This document shows positions 15,504-23,912 of a DNA stretch of 52,204 nt, piece after piece; within the stretch, counting starts at the first letter, position 1; each line of letters starts with the position of its first letter. The stretch comes from Candidatus Equimonas faecalis (GTDB taxonomy: Bacteria; Bacteroidota; Bacteroidia; Bacteroidales; Bacteroidaceae), in NCBI GenBank assembly GCA_018066245.1, contig JAGHRT010000025.1, positions 1 to 52,204 on the forward strand. The letters run 5' to 3'. The notes under the pieces are model-generated. The model was not told where the DNA came from, made no database searches, and worked only from the letters and a program-made list of their open reading frames with translations. Made by a program: the position numbers and the translations under genes.

Positions 15504-16148
15504 CTAACTGCATTCAGGAAGTAAGCCTTCTTCCTTCATTTTAAGATACTCATCATAAGTAATCGCGTTCTTGCGGTCTTCTTCCATCTCACGCATCCTG
15601 ACTTCCTGGTCGCGTCTATCATATGCTCTACTACGTTCTACAAGAAATTGTTTCAAGCTTGTAAGGACAACCTGAGGATCAAAGTAACTATAGAAACGTT
15701 CATATTGAGTCGCCTTGAAACGCGCGAAGAATAGCATCAGTTCGTCGGTTTTCAGCCAATGATAGTATGTCGCAATCAATTGGGAAAGTTCAAAAAGTTG
15801 TTCTTCAGATACCTTTTCTTTTAGTCCGCAATAGTTGCTCACACTCGTGAGTTGAGGAACCAACCATAGCTCTGCAGCTCTACTTCCATAGGCTAATTTG
15901 AGCAATGAAAGTGTTGGCGAATCACCGAAATAGCATTTGTCAGGGGAATGGCAAAGTTCCATCTGGATACTGGGATTGTGAGACAACAGAAAATCATCTA
16001 TTGTAGCATCTTTAGATTGTAGTATCTGTATCTTATTCTTCACTAATGGGCTGATTTTCGGCAAAAAGTCTTTGCATGACACCGATTGCAGCATTGGTAG
16101 TGTCCCGTTTGTCTTCATAAGTTGTAATGTCTTTGATATGTGTTCCAT
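15504..16148 (-). CDS. Replication-type protein of mobilizable elements, unknown (DUF6633-like)
   Basis: A 214-residue, helix-rich protein with a charged C-terminus (DQEVRMREMEEDRK), no membrane segments and no catalytic motif I recognise. By position (between the oriT region and a DUF6291-like gene) it matches the small proteins that accompany NBU-like elements, sometimes annotated DUF6633. The long frame overlaps the upstream gene by 116 bases; internal Met codons at 16,118 or 16,094 would reduce this. The start is therefore unsure. Confidence 0.6.
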   Translation of the reverse strand: MEHISKTLQLMKTNGTLPMLQSVSCKDFLPKISPLVKNKIQILQSKDATIDDFLLSHNPSIQMELCHSPDKCYFGDSPTLSLLKLAYGSRAAELWLVPQLTSVSNYCGLKEKVSEEQLFELSQLIATYYHWLKTDELMLFFARFKATQYERFYSYFDPQVVLTSLKQFLVERSRAYDRRDQEVRMREMEEDRKNAITYDEYLKMKEEGLLPECS

Positions 16149-16800
16149 TTGCTTCTAATCTTATTGGTTCATTGATCCAAGTTCTTAGTGTGATGAAGTT
16201 CTCGAAGTTCTTTCTGTACTGTTGTGTTCTTATCTGCACATAACTGCCAATGTATTCGTAGCATTGCTTGCGATCTTCTTCCGTAAGAGCATTCCACATG
16301 GAACGAAGTTTTACTTGATCACCAACAGGTTTGTCATATAATGCCCAAACCTTTTCAAAGGGATAATCTGTCTTAACTACCACAACAATTGGGGCAGAGT
16401 CCCCCTTGATAATTTGTTCGTTAGAACGATTATCATTACTATTGCTGTTATTCTTACTATTTGTATTACTCTTACTTAGGCAACCATTTGCTTGCGGTGG
16501 TTTGCCATCGCATGCGTTCGTTAGCGCTCTTGCTTCGTAGCGCTTGCGAGCATTCTCTGCATTCTTCTCACATTTTGTGATGTATGCTTCCGTATCGCGA
16601 TCTATCTGTGCTGCAAACATCATGAAGAGCGCCTTGATGCCTTCTTCTTCTAGTTCTGGTAATATGCCTGTGTTGGCATATTCCAGAATTGATTTGAAGA
16701 TTCGACCTGCACTCGCATCGCTCAAACAGTTGATTGCAGCCATATTGTCCAAGTACAAGATGATGCTCTTTATCTTTTTCTTGTCTTTCTCTACTGTCAT
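16033..16800 (-). CDS. DUF6291-like protein, possible replication initiator or primase partner
   Basis: The chosen Met at 16,800 begins MTVEKDKKKIKSIILY, 14 bases after the upstream gene; an upstream Met at 16,836 would overlap that gene. The N-terminal 90 residues (an ILYLDNMAAINCLSD segment followed by a helical acidic region) look like the DUF6291 domain found in replication modules. A low-complexity Asn/Ser linker (KSNTNSKNNSNSNDN) and a second folded region with WxLYDKPVGD follow, resembling the DnaD/phage replication-initiator layout. Function is inferred. Confidence 0.65.
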   Translation of the reverse strand: MTVEKDKKKIKSIILYLDNMAAINCLSDASAGRIFKSILEYANTGILPELEEEGIKALFMMFAAQIDRDTEAYITKCEKNAENARKRYEARALTNACDGKPPQANGCLSKSNTNSKNNSNSNDNRSNEQIIKGDSAPIVVVVKTDYPFEKVWALYDKPVGDQVKLRSMWNALTEEDRKQCYEYIGSYVQIRTQQYRKNFENFITLRTWINEPIRLEANGTHIKDITTYEDKRDTTNAAIGVMQRLFAENQPISEE

Positions 16801-16813
16801 AGTCGTATCTTTT

Positions 16814-17179
16814 CTATCCTCTTTTACTATTAACATAAGCCAGTGCCTCTTCCTCTATCATATAGTCAGTCTTGCGACCTCTTGTCAGGATCCATTCATC
16901 AATCTCTGATTTCAGGAAGAGATTCTGTTTACCCTTATCACCTTGTTTATGATAAGGTATAACGCCAGTGCTGCACCAACCGTAGATGGTCTGAATAGAA
17001 GGATAGCTTGGCAAATAGTCATGAAGACCTTTCACGTCGAACCATATAGATTCTTCGTGAGATGGCTTGGAAAGACTATCAATCTTTGTCTCGAGAGAGT
17101 CAATCTTTTGCTGGAGTGCCAATATCATCATTGGCATGTCCTCAAATGTAGGTTTACTATTCATATTATAATTTTGCAT
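16814..17179 (-). CDS. Excisionase-like HTH protein
   Basis: The 121 residues have a short N-terminal coiled coil (LQQKIDSLETKIDSL) and a MerR/excisionase-like HTH (WFDVKGLHDYLPSYPSIQTIYGWCSTGVIPYHKQG, shown here as the region about residues 46-80), followed by the FLKSEIDEWI helix typical of the HTH_17 group. Such proteins bind att DNA and promote excision or regulate the element. It is the first gene of the rep-mob block and lies downstream of the integrase. Confidence 0.75.
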   Translation of the reverse strand: MQNYNMNSKPTFEDMPMMILALQQKIDSLETKIDSLSKPSHEESIWFDVKGLHDYLPSYPSIQTIYGWCSTGVIPYHKQGDKGKQNLFLKSEIDEWILTRGRKTDYMIEEEALAYVNSKRG

Positions 17180-17365
17180 TAAATGTTGTCTTCAGCGATA
17201 TGCATGAAGAAACATTCCCGGGAATGCGACGGCAAAATTACAATGTTTTTTATCGACGATTCAATGCGATAATTCTCCCATTTAGTCGCAATAAAAATAG
17301 TTCAAAAAAGTATAGTTTTTCTTATCTTGGTTAGCAAAATTCGTTGTTTTTCAACATAAACAAAT

Positions 17366-17400
17366 AAAAAAAGCCACCCACGATGTTACCCGTAGATGGC
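17366..17400 (-). terminator. Terminator after the integrase gene
   Basis: On the minus strand GCCATCTAC (17,400-17,392) pairs with GTGGGTGGC (17,381-17,373), using two G-U pairs, around a 10-base loop, and is followed by seven T. This is a good intrinsic terminator about 35 bases past the integrase stop. Confidence 0.8.
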
Positions 17401-17433
17401 GCTGTTGGTATAAGTCCTGTGTAATGATTATAT

Positions 17434-18693
17434 CTATGTCGTAAAATCAGTAGCAATTACTATGGTGTCCGCTGCTTGCTCTTTCTTTTCGTCAACAATC
17501 TTCGCGTAGATTTGAGTTGTAGTAACCTTAGTATGTCCGAGCATCTTGCTAACTGTGTAGATGTCCGTTCCGTTTGTAAGCTGTAGCGTTGCGTAAGTAT
17601 GACGGAAGCAGTGGAAAGTGATATGCTTGGTAATGCCTGCAGCTTTTATCCATCGTTCCAATGGCTTGTTAATCCAAGATGGGTCTTGCAGTCCTTCAAA
17701 CACCAAACGGTCTGGCTCTCCTCTTTCTCCGCAAAGCTGATATGCTTGATCTGATATTGGCATATATTGCACTCCTTTTGTCTTCTGCTGAGTGAACAAG
17801 ATGCGGTAGTGCTCGCCATCCTTGATTATCTCTTTCCATTTCAACTTCTGTATATCACTATGGCGCATACCAGTTAATGCAGAGAAAAGCGACGCTCTTT
17901 TCATAATTGGTCTGTCGCAAGGAGTGGCTGCCAGTGTGTTGAGTTCGTCGATAGTTAAGTACTCGCGTTGTTTGTCTGAATAGGCGATGTTCTTTGCTTT
18001 AGCTGCAATATCAACAGTAAGGTACCCGTCAATGAATGCCTGATGCAGTCCGGCTTTGAATATAGAGAAATATGTAGAAGCAGTGTTGCGTGTGATTGTT
18101 CCTTTCTTTGAACCTCCTTGTGGAGCGTTGATGAGGAAGTTCTTGTAATCTTCCATCAGGTTCATGTCAATAGTAGAAAAGGTCATAGGCTTGCCCTCAG
18201 TGAACATCTTCATGAGCGCAACCTCACGATCCCAGTTGACACGGATAGATTTTGAACTGTTCTGATGACGCTTATCCCTCAAGTCTTCAAAGTACTTGAT
18301 AAAGTCACATTTTGATCTTTCGTTCTGAGCCGCTTGTTCTGCTTCTGTTTCCGTGTATAGCGATTGGTTATCGTATTCATGCTGACGTATGTCTCGAACC
18401 TTATCTGCAAAAATACACGCCTCTTGATCAATGGTGGATCTACATTGGATGATTCCATTGACATCACGCTTAGGTCTATAGTAAGCCTTACCATCAGCAA
18501 GTGTACGTCCCGAACTGTTCTTGTCCCAGATTGGAGTCGTAACAAAACGTCCCAGTGGTTCATGCTTTCTCATTGGTTTCTCTCGTCCTGGGACAAAGAC
18601 AGGAAAACTCTCAATGATTAGAGACCACTGCTCTTTGTATTCGGATTTTCGGAGTATTACTTTGAATACTGTGCGTTTCATCGGAGTCTTCAT
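17434..18693 (-). CDS. Tyrosine recombinase/integrase
   Basis: The 419-residue protein has an arm-binding N-terminal domain, a core-binding SAM-like domain (about 135-230) and a catalytic domain. The Arg box is TGMRHSD, a Lys lies in QQKTKG, then HCFRH, LGH and the nucleophile Tyr in TQIYAKI. It is the length of Bacteroidales element integrases (about 400-420). It overlaps the upstream HTH gene by four bases, so the two are cotranscribed from near the right end of the element. It would integrate and, with the excisionase-like protein, excise the island. Confidence 0.95.
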   Translation of the reverse strand: MKTPMKRTVFKVILRKSEYKEQWSLIIESFPVFVPGREKPMRKHEPLGRFVTTPIWDKNSSGRTLADGKAYYRPKRDVNGIIQCRSTIDQEACIFADKVRDIRQHEYDNQSLYTETEAEQAAQNERSKCDFIKYFEDLRDKRHQNSSKSIRVNWDREVALMKMFTEGKPMTFSTIDMNLMEDYKNFLINAPQGGSKKGTITRNTASTYFSIFKAGLHQAFIDGYLTVDIAAKAKNIAYSDKQREYLTIDELNTLAATPCDRPIMKRASLFSALTGMRHSDIQKLKWKEIIKDGEHYRILFTQQKTKGVQYMPISDQAYQLCGERGEPDRLVFEGLQDPSWINKPLERWIKAAGITKHITFHCFRHTYATLQLTNGTDIYTVSKMLGHTKVTTTQIYAKIVDEKKEQAADTIVIATDFTT

Positions 18694-19253
18694 AGTTTGA
18701 TGGATTTGTAGAGTTTGTCAATTTCTGATTTTGGAGCATAAACGAAGTTACCAATCTGTCGAGTAGGGATGGAGAACTTACGGATGTGTGTCCACACCGA
18801 GGTATCGTGGATCCTGTACTTCTTGGAGATTTCACCAATCGTGTAACAATTCTCGGGTTCCAGATTGTATGTCTTAGGGATTGGCTTTTGTGCAGCCTTC
18901 TTGACTTTTTTCCTTCGTTGGTACCGTTGTTCCAAATCGGCACGATTCAATCTGAGTTGTTTCGTGCCAAGATTAACGGATGGTATCTTGCCCTTACGAA
19001 TCTCTCGATAGAGGGTGTCACGTTCAACACAGTAAACGGCGACAGCCTCTTGAACCGAAAGATATTCTCGGATGTCAGGAATCTCTTTTGCCAACTCTTC
19101 GTATTTGGCTTCTTTTGCCTCTCTGTCTTTCTTCCTCTTGTAAGCAACATCGGAACATTGCTTCGAGCAATACACAGCATCGATGGTGCGAATCTGGAAA
19201 ATCGCTCCACAGATAGGACATTTCCTTCGAATCTCGTATTTTGCCTGTGCCAT
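18690..19253 (-). CDS. Zinc-ribbon and double HTH DNA-binding protein upstream of int
   Basis: The 187-residue protein starts with a four-cysteine zinc ribbon (CPIC near residue 15 and CSKQC near 33). It has an excisionase-type HTH (YLSVQEAVAVYCVERDTLYR) and a second HTH (YTIGEISKKYRIHDTSVWTH). Proteins of this design sit directly before the integrase in many Bacteroidales elements and probably act in excision or integrase control. The overlap with int (ATGA) implies coupled translation. Confidence 0.8.
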   Translation of the reverse strand: MAQAKYEIRRKCPICGAIFQIRTIDAVYCSKQCSDVAYKRKKDREAKEAKYEELAKEIPDIREYLSVQEAVAVYCVERDTLYREIRKGKIPSVNLGTKQLRLNRADLEQRYQRRKKVKKAAQKPIPKTYNLEPENCYTIGEISKKYRIHDTSVWTHIRKFSIPTRQIGNFVYAPKSEIDKLYKSIKL

Positions 19254-19384
19254 ATAAATATATAATAAGGTGTATCTGTCTTTTGTTGAACATCACCGAC
19301 TAAAGTGTCGCGTGAACGATTTGGTGCAAAATTACGATAAAAATCCGAAAACAAGCCAAGAATTACAAAAATTAACACAAAGAA

Positions 19385-19417
19385 AAATCCGCGTAACTAT
19401 GTGAGCTACACGGATTT
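19385..19417. terminator. Hairpin downstream of dnaK, also candidate element end
   Basis: AAATCCG-C-GTA pairs with TAC-A-CGGATTT with one mismatch. On the minus strand it is followed by TTTTTCTTT, so it can serve as the dnaK terminator. It shares the core GTAACT-NNN-TGAGCTACACG with the hairpin at 862-896, with only the three middle bases differing, which makes it a candidate attachment site as well. Confidence 0.6.
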
Positions 19418-19448
19418 CCTATTTTTGTTTATCGTTTGTTTATCAAAC

Positions 19449-21398
19449 TTACTTCACCTCCTCGAAGTCGGCATCCTGGACGTTGTTGTCGTTGGCGCCT
19501 TGACCGGGCTGCTGACCGCCGGGCTGACCACCCTGGAAGCCTGCGCCGCCCTGAAAACCTGCGCCGGCATCGGGGCCGGGCTGCTGGGCGCCTGCCTGTT
19601 GGTACATCTGCTGTGAGGCGGCCTGCATGACGTTGTTGAGCTCGTTGATGGCGGCATCAATCTGGACGATGTCCTGGGCCTTGTGGGCGGCACGGAGTTT
19701 CTCTACGGCTGCCTCGATGGCGGGCTTCTGGTCGGCGGGAATCTTGTCGCCATTCTCCTTCAGGAAGTTCTCCGTCTGGAAGACCATGGAGTCGGCCTGG
19801 TTGATCTTGGCGATGCGTTCGGCTTCCTTCTTGTCGGCTTCGGCATTGGCTTCGGCCTCGGCCTTCATGCGGTCGATTTCTTCCTGTGAGAGGCCGCTGG
19901 AGGCTTCGATGCGGATGCTCTGCTCTTTGCCCGTGGCCTTGTCCTTGGCGCTTACGGAGAGGATGCCGTTGGCGTCGATGTCGAAGGTTACCTCAATCTG
20001 GGGCACACCGCGACGGGCGGGGGCGATACCGGCGAGGTTGAAGCGGCCGATGCTCTTGTTCTGGGCGGCAAGGGTGCGCTCGCCCTGAAGGACGTGGATG
20101 GTGACTTCGGGCTGGTTGTCCTCGGCCGTGGAGAATACCTGCGACTTCTTGCAGGGGATGGTGCTGTTGGCATCGATGAGTTTGGTCATCACGCCGCCGA
20201 GGGTTTCGATACCCATGGAGAGGGGAGTGACGTCGAGGAGGACGACATCGCCCACGCCGGCTTCCTTGTTGAGGATGGCGCCCTGGATGCTGGCACCTAC
20301 GGCTACTACCTCATCGGGGTTGACGCCCTTGCTGGGAGCCTTGCCGAAGAAGTCCTGCACGAGCTGCTGGACGGCGGGGATGCGGCTGGAACCGCCCACG
20401 AGGATGACTTCGTCGATCTCGCTGGTGCTGCAACCGGCGTCGCGGAGGGCGTTCTCGCAGGGGATGCGGCAGGCCTGGATGAGGCCGTGGGCGAGTTGCT
20501 CGAACTTGCTGCGGGTGAGGGTCTTCACGAGGTGCTTGGGCACACCGCCTACGGGCATGATGTAGGGGAGGTTGATTTCGGAGGAGGTGGTGCTGGAGAG
20601 TTCAATCTTGGCCTTCTCGGCGGCTTCCTTGAGGCGCTGCATGGCCATGGGGTCGGCAGAGAGGTCGGCGCCTTCGTCGTTCTTGAATTCCTGCACGAGC
20701 CAGTCGATGATGACCTGGTCGAAGTCGTCGCCGCCGAGGTGGGTGTCGCCGTTGGTGGAGAGCACCTCAAAGACGCCGCCGCCGAACTCGAGGATGGAGA
20801 TATCGAAGGTACCGCCGCCGAGGTCGAAGACGGCAATCTTCATATCCTTGTTGGCCTTGTCGATGCCATAGGCGAGGGCTGCGGCCGTGGGTTCGTTGAC
20901 GATACGCTTCACTTCAAGACCGGCAATCTGACCGGCCTCCTTGGTGGCCTGGCGCTGGGAGTCGGAGAAGTAGGCGGGCACGGTAATAACGGCTTCCTTG
21001 ACCTCCTGGCCGAGATAGTCCTCGGCGGTCTTCTTCATCTTCTGGAGAATCTGTGCGGAGATTTCCTGGGGGGTGTACTGACGGCCGTCGATGCTGACGC
21101 GGGGCGTGTTGTTGTCGCCACGCACGACATCATAGGGCATGCGGGAGATTTCCTTCTGCACCTGGTCGTAGGTCTCGCCCATGAAGCGCTTGATGGAGTA
21201 GATGGTCTTCTTGGGGTTGGTGATGGCCTGACGCTTGGCGGGGTCGCCCACCTTGCGCTCGCCACCTTCCACGAAGGCTACGATGGAAGGCGTGGTGCGC
21301 TTGCCTTCGGAGTTAGTGATGACTACGGGCTCGTTGCCCTCGAATACGCTGACACAAGAGTTGGTCGTGCCAAGGTCGATACCAATGATTTTTGACAT
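19449..21398 (-). CDS. dnaK: Chaperone DnaK (Hsp70)
   Basis: The 649-residue protein is a canonical DnaK. It starts [15 protein letters not shown], with the phosphate loops, the DLGGGTFD motif, GGSSRIP, and the interdomain [17 protein letters not shown] leading into the substrate-binding domain. A C-terminal lid ends in a Gly/Gln-rich tail and a final acidic DADFEEVK. It folds nascent and stress-damaged proteins using ATP with DnaJ and GrpE, which are not in the window. I chose 21,398 because the long upstream extension of the frame has no Hsp70 similarity. It is the first core gene after the island. Confidence 0.98.
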   Translation of the reverse strand: MSKIIGIDLGTTNSCVSVFEGNEPVVITNSEGKRTTPSIVAFVEGGERKVGDPAKRQAITNPKKTIYSIKRFMGETYDQVQKEISRMPYDVVRGDNNTPRVSIDGRQYTPQEISAQILQKMKKTAEDYLGQEVKEAVITVPAYFSDSQRQATKEAGQIAGLEVKRIVNEPTAAALAYGIDKANKDMKIAVFDLGGGTFDISILEFGGGVFEVLSTNGDTHLGGDDFDQVIIDWLVQEFKNDEGADLSADPMAMQRLKEAAEKAKIELSSTTSSEINLPYIMPVGGVPKHLVKTLTRSKFEQLAHGLIQACRIPCENALRDAGCSTSEIDEVILVGGSSRIPAVQQLVQDFFGKAPSKGVNPDEVVAVGASIQGAILNKEAGVGDVVLLDVTPLSMGIETLGGVMTKLIDANSTIPCKKSQVFSTAEDNQPEVTIHVLQGERTLAAQNKSIGRFNLAGIAPARRGVPQIEVTFDIDANGILSVSAKDKATGKEQSIRIEASSGLSQEEIDRMKAEAEANAEADKKEAERIAKINQADSMVFQTENFLKENGDKIPADQKPAIEAAVEKLRAAHKAQDIVQIDAAINELNNVMQAASQQMYQQAGAQQPGPDAGAGFQGGAGFQGGQPGGQQPGQGANDNNVQDADFEEVK

Positions 21399-21690
21399 AG
21401 TTGTATTTGTTTTAATTGTTTGATTTGTTTGTTCCGTTTGATAGGGTAGGGCTGTTTTGTCGTGCGCCCTTCCCTTGTGCGGCTGAACTGCATTTAACTG
21501 TATGCAAAGAGTGTGCCAACTCGCGGGACGCTGGCAGAAAAATGGCTGCCAACCTGCCATTCTGTCAGTAGGACAGGTGCTGCGTGGCTTGTGTGAGGGG
21601 ATTGGATAGGGCGGAGGAAGGGTAGGGCGGGGCGGGAAGTGATGGGAGGCAGAGGAGTATTGGCGCTTGTCGCTGGGGAAGGTTGAAGTA

Positions 21691-21773
21691 TCCTATGGAG
21701 TAGCGTGTCCTACTGTATAGAGTAGCGTTTCCTACTGTATGGAGTAGTATTTCCTACTGTATAGGGTAGTAAT
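21691..21773. repeat. 22-bp tandem repeat array, about three and a half units
   Basis: Units at 21,708-21,729, 21,730-21,751 and 21,752-21,772 share TCCTACTGTAT, then (A/G)G(A/G)GTAG and two to four bases. A shorter diverged unit begins at 21,691. Related sequence occurs near 39,614-39,660 and 51,845-51,882. Confidence 0.75.
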
Positions 21774-21915
21774 CCTGCCTTGCAGAGGAGCAAATCCTGT
21801 GCTTGGTGAGAGGTCTTTCTGGTTGTGCGGCACTCCTTATTTATATATATAAGGGGGTGGCGGAGTGCTTCCGGAGACATGGCGGGCGGAGGAGTGGGCA
21901 AAATTGGCCTTAAAA

Positions 21916-21947
21916 TTTGGCACACTCAAAATAATGTTGTAATTTTG
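21916..21947 (+). promoter_or_regulatory. Promoter of the korAB operon
   Basis: TTTG (21,916-21,919), exactly 20 bases, then TAATTTTG (21,940-21,947): a full Bacteroidota housekeeping promoter. The start site would be near 21,953, about 20 bases before the ATG at 21,973. Confidence 0.85.
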
Positions 21948-21972
21948 CAACAAATTAAGGTGCAAACTGCAC

Positions 21973-23883
21973 ATGCCAATGACTCAACAACCCTTAAATC
22001 CCAACCTTTCAAGCTTGGCTTACGACTCAAATACCATGGCAGACCAAATTGAAGTCCCGGAGATAGACACCGTGGTGGTGCGCTTCTCGGGCGACTCGGG
22101 CGACGGCATGCAACTGGCCGGTAACATTTTTTCAACCGTATCTGCAACTGCTGGCAATAGCATCAGCACTTTCCCCGACTATCCGGCTGACATCCGAGCT
22201 CCGCAAGGCTCCTTGACGGGCGTGAGTGGCTTTCAGGTGCATGTGGGGGCTGACATCGTCTATACCCCCGGCGACGAATGCGACGTGCTGGTGTGCATGA
22301 ACGCGGCGGCCCTCAAGACACAGTACGTCCATGCCAAGCCCAATGCCACCATCATTATAGACACCGATTCCTTCGGCCCCCGCGACTTGGAAAAAGCCGC
22401 CTTCAAGACCCCCGACTATCTGGAGGAGATGGGGATAGACCCCGACCGCGTGATTGCCTGCACGCTCACCACGATGGTGAAACATTGCCTGGAGGACACG
22501 GGTATGGACAATAAGTCCATCCTGAAGTGCCGGAACATGTTTGCCCTCGGCCTTGTGTGCTGGCTGTTTGACCGCGACCTGAACGTGGTGTTCAACTACC
22601 TCCACGAAAAGTTCGCCAAGAAGCCCGCCGTGGCCGAAGCCAACATTCGCGTTGTGCAGGCCGGCTACGACTATGGCCACAACACCCATTGCTCGGCCAA
22701 TAATGTGCATCGCATCGAAAGCAAGCACAAAGTGCCTGGCCGCTATATGGACATCACGGGCAACAAGGCCACGGCCTACGGCTTTATAGCCGCAGCCGAG
22801 AAAGCCGGCTTGAAACTCTATCTCGGCTCCTATCCCATCACCCCCGCCACCGATGTGCTGCACGAACTGGCCAAGCACAAGAGCCTGGGCGTTACGACCG
22901 TGCAATGTGAGGACGAGATAGCCGGCTGTGCCAGTGCAGTAGGAGCCAGTTTCGCAGGAGCCCTCGGCATCACCTCCACTTCGGGGCCCGGCCTCTGCTT
23001 GAAGAGCGAAGCCATCAATCTGGCCGTCATGATGGAGCTTCCCCTCGTGGTTCTCGACGTACAGCGCGGTGGCCCTGCCACGGGCCTGCCCACCAAGAGT
23101 GAGCAGGGCGACCTGCTGCAGGCACTGTTTGGCCGCAACGGCGAAAGCCCTCTTCCCGTGTTGGCCGCCACCAGCCCATCCGACTGCTTTGATGCGGCCT
23201 ATGAAGCCTGCAAGATGGCCGTGGAGCACATGACCCCCGTCATCCTCCTTACCGACGGCTTCGTGGCCAACGGTTCAGGGGCTTTCCGCTTGCCCGATCT
23301 CAGTCAATATCCCGACATCCGTCCGCCCTATGTGCCCGAAGAACTGCGCGGCCAGTGGACACCCTACATGCGCACCGCCGACGGCTCGCGCTATTGGGCC
23401 GTGCCCGGACGCGAGGGCTTTGCCCACATCCTCGGCGGCTTGGAGAAGGACAGCCGGACGGGCGTGATTTCCACCGACCCCGAAAACCATCAGCTCATGA
23501 CCAACCTCAGGGCGCAGAAGGTGGCCGGCATTCCTGTGCCGGACCTTGAAGTGCAGGGCGACAAGGACGATGCCGAACTCCTCATCGTGGGCTTCGGCGG
23601 CACATTCGGCCATCTGCACGAAGCCATGGACATACTGCGGGCAGAAGGCCGCAAGGTGGCTCTGGCTCATTTCCGCCATATCAATCCCTTGCCCAGGAAT
23701 ACGGCTGAAGTCCTGCTGCGCTACCCCAAAGTGGTGGTGGCCGAACAGAACATGGGCCAGCTCGCCGCCTGGCTCCGCATGAAGGTGGACGGTTTCTGCC
23801 CCGTGCAGTATAATGAGGTCAAAGGACAACCGCTCAAGGTGGCAGGCATGGTGGCTTCTTTTGCTGCCATCCTCAATAATTGA
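21973..23883 (+). CDS. korA: 2-oxoglutarate:ferredoxin oxidoreductase, alpha (gamma-alpha fusion) subunit
   Basis: With KorB this enzyme converts 2-oxoglutarate, CoA and oxidised ferredoxin to succinyl-CoA and CO2, or the reverse. The 636-residue chain has an N-terminal gamma-type domain (VVRFSGDSGDGMQLAGNIF, FPDYPADIRAPQGS) and then the alpha pyrimidine-binding domain (LGSYPITPATDVLHELAKH, TTVQCEDEIAGCASAVGASFAG, TSTSGPGLCLKSEA). The fusion is normal for Bacteroidales. The first ATG gives a 21-residue extension before MADQIEV (22,036), which is an alternative start. It heads an operon with korB and a CoA-transferase. Confidence 0.93.
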   Translation: MPMTQQPLNPNLSSLAYDSNTMADQIEVPEIDTVVVRFSGDSGDGMQLAGNIFSTVSATAGNSISTFPDYPADIRAPQGSLTGVSGFQVHVGADIVYTPGDECDVLVCMNAAALKTQYVHAKPNATIIIDTDSFGPRDLEKAAFKTPDYLEEMGIDPDRVIACTLTTMVKHCLEDTGMDNKSILKCRNMFALGLVCWLFDRDLNVVFNYLHEKFAKKPAVAEANIRVVQAGYDYGHNTHCSANNVHRIESKHKVPGRYMDITGNKATAYGFIAAAEKAGLKLYLGSYPITPATDVLHELAKHKSLGVTTVQCEDEIAGCASAVGASFAGALGITSTSGPGLCLKSEAINLAVMMELPLVVLDVQRGGPATGLPTKSEQGDLLQALFGRNGESPLPVLAATSPSDCFDAAYEACKMAVEHMTPVILLTDGFVANGSGAFRLPDLSQYPDIRPPYVPEELRGQWTPYMRTADGSRYWAVPGREGFAHILGGLEKDSRTGVISTDPENHQLMTNLRAQKVAGIPVPDLEVQGDKDDAELLIVGFGGTFGHLHEAMDILRAEGRKVALAHFRHINPLPRNTAEVLLRYPKVVVAEQNMGQLAAWLRMKVDGFCPVQYNEVKGQPLKVAGMVASFAAILNN

Positions 23884-23912
23884 CCTGCCCAACCTGAAAA
23901 AAGTGAAAAGCC

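Larger units (their letters stand above)
1..19448. mobile_element. AT-rich mobilizable genomic island (right end next to dnaK)
   Basis: This stretch is clearly more AT-rich than the DNA from dnaK onward and carries mobile-element machinery: tyrosine integrase, HTH partner, excisionase-like protein, oriT-like repeat, MobC and relaxase, all on the minus strand at the right end. The order int, HTH, xis-like, replication-type genes, oriT, mob, then cargo is that of NBU-like integrative mobilizable elements of Bacteroidales. No conjugation (tra) genes are visible, so transfer would need a helper. The right boundary lies between the HTH gene start (19,253) and the dnaK stop (19,449). The left boundary is uncertain: it may be near the hairpin at 862-896, with an older remnant further left, or outside the window. 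Confidence 0.8.
21399..21972. other. Divergent intergenic region between dnaK and korA
   Basis: No gene is seen. Contents: a 22-bp tandem repeat (21,708-21,773), a nested palindrome around 21,829-21,867 with an AT-rich centre, and the korA promoter at 21,916-21,947. No clear dnaK promoter or CIRCE operator is visible. Confidence 0.6.

Noticed and set aside
20094-21395. 433-codon open frame on the plus strand opposite dnaK
   Set aside because: It is a Gly/Val/Asp/Glu-rich shadow of GC-rich dnaK with no domain; the minus strand encodes canonical DnaK.
21691-21773. CRISPR array
   Set aside because: The units are directly contiguous without unique spacers.
21825-21870. CIRCE operator for dnaK
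   Set aside because: CIRCE needs TTAGCACTC-N9-GAGTGCTAA. Here the arms are shorter and about 25 bases apart, and closer to korA than to dnaK.
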